Part shown: piece after piece, positions 14,625-20,773 of the stretch | Layout: each line of letters opens with the position of its first letter | Numbering within the stretch: position 1 is the first letter of the stretch | NCBI GenBank assembly: GCA_045592985.1 | Contig: JAZNVU010000031.1 | Span: forward strand, 1 to 22,483 | Length of the DNA: 22,483 nucleotides | Reading direction: 5' to 3' | Source of the DNA: UMGS172 sp045592985 | Lineage (GTDB): Bacteria; Bacillota; Clostridia; Oscillospirales; Acutalibacteraceae | The notes under the pieces: model-generated | Database searches by the model: none | Told to the model about the DNA's origin: nothing | The model's input: only the letters and a program-made list of their open reading frames with translations | Made by a program: the position numbers and the translations under genes

Positions 14625-15044
14625 TCATTTAAATTTTTCCTTAAAAGCCCACAGTTTGTTCATAAGAAAATTTAGCGAAATAGTAAAAACAAGCCTTAAA
14701 ATCGGTGCGAGATACTCCGATACAGACAGCACCTGAACAAATAAAAACATAAGCACGGTTGAAAGGCAAAAACTGATACCGTACGACACAAACACCTTTG
14801 AAAAGGCTTTGAACCCGCTATGCTCGGTTTTTTCTTTAAAAACGTAACGGCTGTTCCAAAAATACGAGTTTGCAACGCTTAAAACAAAGCCTGCCGCATT
14901 TGATAACAGATAATTCACTCCCAGATACACAAGGAGGTAATACACGCCGAGCGAAATTGCTGTGTTTGAAACACCAACTATACCAAACTTGAAAAACTGT
15001 ACGAATAGTTTTACAAATTTCTTAAATAACGGTTGATTACTCAT
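14625..15044 (-). CDS. GtrA-family membrane protein
   Basis: A 139-residue protein with four hydrophobic segments, the normal size and layout of GtrA. Family marks are F-G-I-V-G-V-S-N-T-A-I-S in the first helix and N-S-Y-F-W-N-S-R-Y-V-F in the loop after the second, with N-K-L-W-A-F-K at the end. GtrA proteins are thought to flip undecaprenyl-phosphate-linked monosaccharides across the membrane, working with a GtrB-type transferase and a GT-C enzyme. Both partners are encoded in this operon. The start overlaps the rfbH stop by four bases (ATGA), and the yerE-like gene begins nine bases downstream. Confidence 0.92.
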   Translation of the reverse strand: MSNQPLFKKFVKLFVQFFKFGIVGVSNTAISLGVYYLLVYLGVNYLLSNAAGFVLSVANSYFWNSRYVFKEKTEHSGFKAFSKVFVSYGISFCLSTVLMFLFVQVLSVSEYLAPILRLVFTISLNFLMNKLWAFKEKFK

Positions 15045-16384
15045 TTTGACACCGCTTCGATAATGACTTTTGCCATGTGGTCAATCATGGTATCGGTCAT
15101 GCCGGGATAAACACCTACCCAAAACGTGTTTTCCATTATAAAATCAGTGACTTCGAGCGAGCCGACCACTCGGTACGCATCGGTACCTCTTATAGCGTCA
15201 AAACAAGGATGTTTTATAAGATTTCCGCTGAATAACAACCTTGTCTGAACATTGTTTTCCTCAATATAACGGACAACTCTTTCGCGGTCAAGACCTGCGT
15301 TGGGATTTAGAGAAATCATAAATCCAAACCAACTCGGGTCGCTGTTGTTTGCAGCCTTGGGCAGGATTATTTTATCCTCAATGGGTTTAAGAGCATTATA
15401 AAGACGGTTCCAGTTGTATTTGCGCTTTTCGATAAATGAAGGGAATTTTTTCAACTGTTCGCAACCTATTGCCGCCTGCATGTCGGTAACCTTAAGGTTG
15501 TAACCAAAATGACTGTACACGTATTTGTGGTCGTAACCTTTTGGAAGTTGACCGTACTGACGGTCATAACGGTGACCGCAGAAATTATCATGTCCCGAAG
15601 GGCAAATGCAGTCTCTTCCCCAGTCGCGGAAACTTAAAATAAGGCGGTGCAACAGCGGATTATCGGTGTATACACAACCGCCTTCACCCATGGTCATGTG
15701 ATGAGGCGGATAAAAACTGCTGGTGCCGATATCGCCCCATGTGCCTGTAAACTTAGTCACCCCATCAATGGTATATTTCGAGCCTAATGCATCACAGTTG
15801 TCCTCAACAAGCCAAAGGTTATATTTATCGCAAAAAGCCTTGACTGCCTGTAAGTCAAACGGATTACCCAAAGTATGGGCAATCATAACTGCCTTGGTTT
15901 TATCACTTAGCGCGGCTTTGAGCATATTTACGTCGATGTTATACTGAGGTACAGTAACATCAACAAAAACAGGTATAGCCCCGTACTGCAAAATAGGGGT
16001 AACGGTGGTAGGGAAGCCGCAGGCTACGGTTATAACTTCGTCACCGCGTTTTATTTGACGGTCACCAAGTTCAGGCGCAGTCAGTACAGAAAAAGCAATA
16101 AGGTTGGCAGAAGAACCGCTGTTTACAAGATGTGCATATTTTACACCCAACCATTCGGCAAATTTTTTCTCAAACTCGTCGGAAAATCTACCGGTTGTAA
16201 GCCAAAAATCAAGCGTTGCGTCGGTCAACGCACACATTTCTTTCTCGTCAAAAACACGACCGGCATAATTTATACGGTCACCTGCTTTAAACTGCGACTT
16301 CGGGGCTTTAAACTGCTCGTAGAACTTTGCTACAAGTTCCTTTATCTCCTGCCTTGCCTCGGCCTCGTTATTCCATTTGTTCAT
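15041..16384 (-). CDS. rfbH: CDP-6-deoxy-4-keto-glucose 3-dehydrase (RfbH/AscC/DdhC, E1)
   Basis: A 447-residue member of the aminotransferase fold that, with PMP and an iron-sulfur cluster, removes the C3 hydroxyl of CDP-4-keto-6-deoxyglucose. Two diagnostic traits are visible. First, the lysine that holds PLP in ordinary sugar aminotransferases is replaced by histidine: F-Y-P-P-H-H-M-T-M-G-E-G-G at 224-236, with His228 in the lysine position. Second, the [2Fe-2S] cysteines are kept: Cys197 in E-D-N-C, then Cys259, Cys261 and Cys269 in D-C-I-C-P-S-G-H-D-N-F-C. The downstream G-Y-D-H-K-Y-V-Y-S-H-F-G-Y-N-L-K is characteristic of RfbH. The reaction needs a separate reductase (AscD/DdhD type), which is not encoded in the window. 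AAAGGATG precedes the ATG. The 3' end overlaps gtrA by four bases. Confidence 0.95.
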   Translation of the reverse strand: MNKWNNEAEARQEIKELVAKFYEQFKAPKSQFKAGDRINYAGRVFDEKEMCALTDATLDFWLTTGRFSDEFEKKFAEWLGVKYAHLVNSGSSANLIAFSVLTAPELGDRQIKRGDEVITVACGFPTTVTPILQYGAIPVFVDVTVPQYNIDVNMLKAALSDKTKAVMIAHTLGNPFDLQAVKAFCDKYNLWLVEDNCDALGSKYTIDGVTKFTGTWGDIGTSSFYPPHHMTMGEGGCVYTDNPLLHRLILSFRDWGRDCICPSGHDNFCGHRYDRQYGQLPKGYDHKYVYSHFGYNLKVTDMQAAIGCEQLKKFPSFIEKRKYNWNRLYNALKPIEDKIILPKAANNSDPSWFGFMISLNPNAGLDRERVVRYIEENNVQTRLLFSGNLIKHPCFDAIRGTDAYRVVGSLEVTDFIMENTFWVGVYPGMTDTMIDHMAKVIIEAVSK

Positions 16385-16388
16385 AATA

Positions 16389-17453
16389 TCATCCTTTGTT
16401 GCTTACAAATATCCTTATTTCCTCGTCCATTTCTTGCGGGATATCTCCACCGTCTCGCATTACCTTTGAAAACCTTACGGTCATACTTATACAGTCATCG
16501 ATATGCCAACGCGGTTTGTACCCAAAAACATCCTTTATTTTACTACTATCAAGTTTTAAAAAGTTTGCCTCATGCGGGGCATTCTTTTCTGCTTTGTTTT
16601 CCCATTTGGCACCCTCGCCCCAGAATTTACAAAAAAGGCTTACAAGTTCACCGGTTGTTACACAGTCGGAGTCGTCAGGTCCTACGTTGTAGTAACCGGC
16701 AAACCTTATGTCCTCATACTGCCTCTTTGCAATGGTGAGGTAGATAAAAAGCGGCTCCAAGACATGCTGGTAGGGTCTGGTGGAATACGGATTTCTTACC
16801 CCTATCGTTTCATTTTTCAAAACAGCACGTACCGAATCGGGCACAATGCGGTCGTTAGCAAAATCGCCGCCACCGATTACATTTCCTGCACGTGCGGTCG
16901 AAATTGCAACTTTCCCATCGGCAAAGAAACTGTTTTTATAACTGTGAGTAACAAGTTCGGAACAACTTTTAGAGTTAGAATAAGGGTCAAAACCGTCAAG
17001 CGGCTCGTCTTCCTTATATCCCTTATCCCACTCGTTGTTTTTATAAACCTTATCGGTAGTGACGTTGAGAAAACTTTTTACGTTTTCGCTTAGCCTTACA
17101 CACTCCAAAATATTAACCGTACCCATTACGTTGGTCTCGTAGGTGTATCGAGGTTCTTTATAACTATCTCTCACAATAGGTTGCGCTGCAAGATGCAGAA
17201 CGATTTCGGGGTCGGTATCGAAAAAAGCCTTTTTTAGTGCGTCAAAATCGCGCACATCCCCGATTATGCTTGTCATTTGGCTTTCAATACGGCTAAGCAA
17301 AAACAGGTTTGGTTTGGTGGGTGGCTCCAAACTATAGCCGGTAACTTTAGCCCCTGCATTTATTAAAATTTTGCAAAGCCAACTACCCTTAAAACCTGTG
17401 TGGCCCGTTACAAAAACACGTTTGCCATTATAAAACTTAAGCAAATTTACCAT
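16389..17453 (-). CDS. rfbG: CDP-glucose 4,6-dehydratase
   Basis: A 354-residue extended SDR that converts CDP-glucose to CDP-4-keto-6-deoxyglucose with bound NAD. The Rossmann loop is G-H-T-G-F-K-G at 17-23. The active-site segment T-T-D-K-V-Y at 132-137 has the D-K pair typical of CDP-glucose dehydratases (TDP-glucose enzymes have D-E), and Y158/K162 lie in Y-S-N-S-K. L-A-A-Q-P-I-V-R-D-S-Y at 88-98 is also characteristic. Start choice: the ATG at 17453 gives the usual N-terminus before K-R-V-F-V-T-G; an upstream in-frame TTG at 17483 would add ten unlikely residues. Its start overlaps the rfbF stop by seven bases, and the ribosome binding site is weak, so translation is probably coupled. 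rfbH follows four bases later. Confidence 0.96.
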   Translation of the reverse strand: MVNLLKFYNGKRVFVTGHTGFKGSWLCKILINAGAKVTGYSLEPPTKPNLFLLSRIESQMTSIIGDVRDFDALKKAFFDTDPEIVLHLAAQPIVRDSYKEPRYTYETNVMGTVNILECVRLSENVKSFLNVTTDKVYKNNEWDKGYKEDEPLDGFDPYSNSKSCSELVTHSYKNSFFADGKVAISTARAGNVIGGGDFANDRIVPDSVRAVLKNETIGVRNPYSTRPYQHVLEPLFIYLTIAKRQYEDIRFAGYYNVGPDDSDCVTTGELVSLFCKFWGEGAKWENKAEKNAPHEANFLKLDSSKIKDVFGYKPRWHIDDCISMTVRFSKVMRDGGDIPQEMDEEIRIFVSNKG

Positions 17454-18223
17454 GTTTTCCACGGTGCGCACCCCGATTCCCAAAGTTTTTCAAGCATTTC
17501 TTTTTCACGCATGGAGTCCATACATTGCCAGAAGCCTTTGTGACGGTAACTCATGAGTTGCCCTTCACTCGCAAGGCGTTCCATCGGGACTGTTTCAAAA
17601 ACGGTATCGTCGCCGTCAAGATAGTCAAAAATCTGCGGTTCCAACACCATGAATCCTGCATTTATAGCGGCACCGTCATCAACCTGCTTTTCACGGAACG
17701 AACGCACGGCACCTTTGGAATTTATGTCAAGCACACCCTTTTCCTGCTGCCTAATAACAGCGGTAAGGGTGGCAATTTTGCCTTTTTCTTTGTGGAACTT
17801 TACAAGTTCCTTAATATTAACGTCACACACACCGTCACCATAGGTCATAAGAAACGGTTCGTCGCCCACAAACGGTTTTATGCGCTTAATTCTGCCACCC
17901 GTCATGGTATGAAGCCCTGTATCAACCACCGTAACCTTCCACGGCTCCGCGTGCTGACGGTGAACGGTCATTTTATTAATACCCTCGGTGAAATCAAAGG
18001 TTATATCACTTGTATGTATAAAATAATCAGCAAACCACTCTTTAATAATGTGCTGTTTGTAGCCTGCACAGATTATAAATTCGTTATATCCGTAACTCGA
18101 ATAACCCTTCATTATGTGCCATAAAATAGGCATTTCGCCTATTTCGACCATAGGTTTGGGTTTAAAACGCGACTCCTCGGAAATCCTGGTTCCAAGTCCG
18201 CCTGCTAAAATAACAACCTTCAT
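17447..18223 (-). CDS. rfbF: Glucose-1-phosphate cytidylyltransferase
   Basis: A 258-residue nucleotidyltransferase that makes CDP-glucose from CTP and glucose 1-phosphate, the entry step to CDP-3,6-dideoxyhexoses; the family length is about 257. The nucleotide-binding signature begins at residue 8: G-G-L-G-T-R-I-S-E-E, with K-P-K-P-M at 21-25. M-T-Y-G-D-G-V near 126-132 supplies the metal-binding Asp130, and the C-terminal G-F-W-Q-C-M-D is typical of RfbF. The frame is open upstream to 18346, but the ATG at 18223 has GGAGGA eight bases ahead and gives the standard start M-K-V-V-I-L-A-G-G. One base separates it from the stop of the GT-C gene, and the ribosome binding site lies inside that gene. 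Confidence 0.96.
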   Translation of the reverse strand: MKVVILAGGLGTRISEESRFKPKPMVEIGEMPILWHIMKGYSSYGYNEFIICAGYKQHIIKEWFADYFIHTSDITFDFTEGINKMTVHRQHAEPWKVTVVDTGLHTMTGGRIKRIKPFVGDEPFLMTYGDGVCDVNIKELVKFHKEKGKIATLTAVIRQQEKGVLDINSKGAVRSFREKQVDDGAAINAGFMVLEPQIFDYLDGDDTVFETVPMERLASEGQLMSYRHKGFWQCMDSMREKEMLEKLWESGCAPWKTW

Positions 18224-18224
18224 T

Positions 18225-19832
18225 CTATTCCTCCAAAAGTGTGTCTGTTTTGATATCAAGTTTAGTTTCTGCCTCTTTGAGATACGTGTTATGCACATAG
18301 AGGTCGGCAAAGCCGTAAGACTCCAGTGAAACGTAATTTTCATCAATAAAACTTTTAAGTTCGGGTGCGTAATCGGTTATCTTGTAATCCCACGGAGCAA
18401 GGTCCTCGTCAAAAATGTAAACCCTCGGCGGATTCTCATTAAACTGAGCCATGACGTCACTTCCGACGTATTCCCAAAACCACGGCACCGAACCGCCGTT
18501 AGACGAAGCACTATGCGTTTTACTGTTTATAAGATACTCGTAATTAAGCGATGAAAAACCAATTTTCTCGCCATCTTCGGTCAACTTATCCACCGCAACC
18601 GAAGTTGCACTTACTTCACCGGGTGCATGCAAAGAAAATCCCTTATTTGATGCATCGGCAATACGGTAAATAAGCGGACTTGCAAGCATGATAACGGCAA
18701 TAATTACCGCGGTTGATTTTATATAATTTTCTCTTTTGAAAAGTTGTTTTACATCGGCAGTTTTATCGGCAAAGAACATAGCCGAAAGCAACGCACCGAC
18801 CGACATTGTTGGCAAACCGTGAAAACTTTCAAAACCTGCTCTTGTTGCCGCAGTTATGAAGACGAATACTAGTCCTATGGTCAGCACAACGTCCTTCTTT
18901 TTACTGTAAACCGTTGCTATTCCCAACACACTAAGCACAAGCCATGCGATATTTCTAAAGCAAGTATAGGTAAACGACAGTTCTAAAAACGGTGCAACGA
19001 GATATTTGACACCGCCGAAAAGCGAGCCTATTATACTTGTTCCATAGTCTAAATATTTTGGATAAATGGTGCGGTTAAGCGTGTATGCCCAACCAATAAA
19101 ATCACCGAACGAACCTTGCAACGCAATATATGAAAACAAAACGGCAAATGGTACTGCTACAATCAATACGAGCAACCAATAACGTTTTATCATGCGTAAA
19201 ATAAATTTAAAAACGTTCTCTTTCTCGCGCGCAGCCGAGACAATTTCCAAAGCCGCAACCGTTACAAGCACAGCAAAAACCGAGAAAATGCTTACAAAAG
19301 CCGAGCCAAACGATATAAACACAGCCAGCGATATCATACACATACTGCGAAACGATATCTTTTCGGTTGTTTTGAAAGAAATAAGTTCAAGTATAAGTAT
19401 AGCCGTTCCGATTCCCTGATAAAGGTCGCTGAGTATTGTTGTGCCCCAAAGAACAGCAGGAAGCAGCATCAACAAAAACAACGGATACAAAATCATGGTT
19501 CTCTTGCCAAATCTATCACTGTAACAAAAAAACATCAGCCCGAAAAGGAACGACGTGAACGCGTAAAAACAAACTCTGAAAAGCACAACCGTATTAACTC
19601 CAACGGCAGAAAACAAGGCCGCAATATAATACATAAGAGGCATGTGTTGACTACCTATATCGGCATAAAGTTTCATTCCTTCGGCTATTGCTTGCCCTTT
19701 GGCAAATATTTCAAGTTCGTCACTTATAAACATGGGGTCTTTATGAAAAAACAGCATTATAAAGAACGTGCCAAACATAAGCAGTAAACTTAAAAGCCAC
19801 TTTTGCGAAAAATTTCTCTTTTCGGCAGTCAA
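18225..19832 (-). CDS. Polytopic GT-C type glycosyltransferase
   Basis: A 535-residue membrane protein with roughly ten to twelve hydrophobic segments up to about residue 400, then a soluble domain of about 130 residues that should face outside. The first extracytoplasmic loop begins with M-F-I-S-D-E-L-E, the acidic pair Asp38-Glu39 expected as catalytic or metal site in GT-C enzymes of the PMT/ArnT kind, followed by Y-A-D-I-G-S-Q-H-M-P-L. Such enzymes use a lipid-phosphate-linked sugar as donor outside the membrane. With GtrA and the GtrB-like GT2 in the same operon it fits the third component that transfers the sugar to its acceptor. TTG at 19832 is preferred over GTG at 19841, because GGAGG lies immediately against the GTG but eight bases before the TTG. 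The acceptor is unknown. Confidence 0.82.
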   Translation of the reverse strand: MTAEKRNFSQKWLLSLLLMFGTFFIMLFFHKDPMFISDELEIFAKGQAIAEGMKLYADIGSQHMPLMYYIAALFSAVGVNTVVLFRVCFYAFTSFLFGLMFFCYSDRFGKRTMILYPLFLLMLLPAVLWGTTILSDLYQGIGTAILILELISFKTTEKISFRSMCMISLAVFISFGSAFVSIFSVFAVLVTVAALEIVSAAREKENVFKFILRMIKRYWLLVLIVAVPFAVLFSYIALQGSFGDFIGWAYTLNRTIYPKYLDYGTSIIGSLFGGVKYLVAPFLELSFTYTCFRNIAWLVLSVLGIATVYSKKKDVVLTIGLVFVFITAATRAGFESFHGLPTMSVGALLSAMFFADKTADVKQLFKRENYIKSTAVIIAVIMLASPLIYRIADASNKGFSLHAPGEVSATSVAVDKLTEDGEKIGFSSLNYEYLINSKTHSASSNGGSVPWFWEYVGSDVMAQFNENPPRVYIFDEDLAPWDYKITDYAPELKSFIDENYVSLESYGFADLYVHNTYLKEAETKLDIKTDTLLEE

Positions 19833-19837
19833 AACGG

Positions 19838-19846
19838 TCACCTCCC
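19838..19846 (-). promoter_or_regulatory. Strong ribosome binding site deciding a TTG start
   Basis: GGGAGGTGA on the minus strand is nearly the full complement of the 16S rRNA tail. The in-frame GTG is part of this same stretch and so is too close to be used, whereas the TTG at 19832 has an eight-base gap from GGAGG. Confidence 0.65.
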
Positions 19847-19851
19847 AAAGT

Positions 19852-20286
19852 TTATATATCTTTTACCATTTGTCCGTATTCGAAAAACGAAAATCCTTTT
19901 TTCTTATAAAGTCCAACCGCAACCTCGTTTTCGGGTTCGATTTCAAGGCGGTATCTTTTAGCAGGGTAATTTTGGAACAAAAATTCAAAGAATTCTTTGC
20001 CAAGCCCTTTTCCTCGGTACTCTTTTTTAATAAAAAGTTCCTCTATCCAGATACAAAGTCCTCCTGCCTCTTGCGAGAAGGTTTTAGCAAGCAAGGCATA
20101 GCCTGCTGTGTTGCCGTCCTGCTCAATTATAAACGCCTCGGCATAAACATTGCTTGCCAAAAGTTCTTGAAACGTGGCTTCAATGTTGCTGTCTGGAATA
20201 GGTTTTATAACGGCATCGGAATTATAAAATTCCGTCACCATTTTTACATATTGGGGTTTATCCGACGGTGTTATCTTGCGTATCAT
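19852..20286 (-). CDS. GNAT-family N-acetyltransferase
   Basis: A 144-residue single-domain acetyltransferase. It opens with I-R-K-I-T-P-S-D, a common GNAT first strand. The acetyl-CoA pyrophosphate loop is R-G-K-G-L-G at 91-96 within E-Y-R-G-K-G-L-G-K-E-F-F, after a strand ending I-E-E-L-F-I. The final A-V-G-L-Y-K-K-K-G-F at 123-132 is the usual last alpha-beta unit. The start is ATG at 20286, supported by GGAG eight bases before it; an upstream in-frame TTG at 20310 would place that site inside the gene. The gene overlaps the 3' end of the vanZ-like gene by 29 bases, and the GT-C gene follows 19 bases later. The substrate may be a protein, amine or sugar amine, and nothing visible decides between these. 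Confidence 0.88.
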   Translation of the reverse strand: MIRKITPSDKPQYVKMVTEFYNSDAVIKPIPDSNIEATFQELLASNVYAEAFIIEQDGNTAGYALLAKTFSQEAGGLCIWIEELFIKKEYRGKGLGKEFFEFLFQNYPAKRYRLEIEPENEVAVGLYKKKGFSFFEYGQMVKDI

Positions 20287-20773
20287 TCTTCCTGCTCCTA
20301 AATCTTGCAAAAGTCAAAAAACATACGGTCAAAAAAGCAATACCGGTTGCGGCACCCAAAGAATCGACCAAAACGTCTTTTATATCACACACCCTATCGG
20401 GTACAAAATACTGATGTATTTCATCGGTAATGGCATAAAACACGCTGAACAAAAACGAAAAAAGTGCCTTCTTCCAAAATTGCAATTCGAACGTGAGCAA
20501 TGCATTAAGACTTAAAAAGCCCAATGCTGCAAACTCGCAGAAATGCCCTGCCGTACGTATAAAACCCGACATACTGTTCATTATGTCCTGTTGCTCGGGC
20601 AAAGACATATTTGCAAAGTCTTTGACGAATATCTTTGCAACATAATACACAACTCCGTTGCTTGTATCGGTCGATTCGTCACCTTTTTGGGCGCTCATCA
20701 AAAAAATTGCAACCATGCAAGCCAAAAGCAGTATAAACGAAATTGCTCTTTTTAAAAGAATAGATTTATTCAT
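20258..20773 (-). CDS. VanZ-like membrane protein
   Basis: A 171-residue protein with about four hydrophobic segments and the pattern of the VanZ family. This pattern comprises F-L-M-S-A-Q-K-G-D-E-S-T near 24-35, R-T-A-G-H-F-C-E-F-A-A-L-G at 73-85, Y-A-I-T-D-E-I-H-Q-Y-F-V-P-D-R at 113-127, and D-V-L-V-D-S-L-G-A at 133-141. The polar residues in the middle motifs (His77, Glu80, Asp117, Glu118, His120) are conserved in the family. VanZ lowers teicoplanin susceptibility in the Tn1546 cluster, but most chromosomal relatives have no known role. There is no van gene nearby, so resistance should not be assumed. Its ATG overlaps the lepA stop by eight bases. Confidence 0.88.
   Translation of the reverse strand: MNKSILLKRAISFILLLACMVAIFLMSAQKGDESTDTSNGVVYYVAKIFVKDFANMSLPEQQDIMNSMSGFIRTAGHFCEFAALGFLSLNALLTFELQFWKKALFSFLFSVFYAITDEIHQYFVPDRVCDIKDVLVDSLGAATGIAFLTVCFLTFARFRSRKNDTQDNTVG

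Noticed and set aside
14625..15044. Prophage serotype-conversion cassette suggested by gtrA
   Set aside because: There is no integrase, attachment site or phage gene, and gtrA is fused by a four-base overlap to rfbH in a chromosomal operon headed by lepA.
18224..18346. Extended N-terminus for rfbF starting at 18346
   Set aside because: It would overlap the GT-C coding region by about 120 bases and add 41 residues unlike the family. The ATG at 18223 has its own GGAGGA.
20258..20773. Glycopeptide resistance suggested by the VanZ-like gene
   Set aside because: VanZ-domain proteins are common in Clostridia without resistance, and no vanH, vanA, vanX or VanS/VanR-type gene is present.
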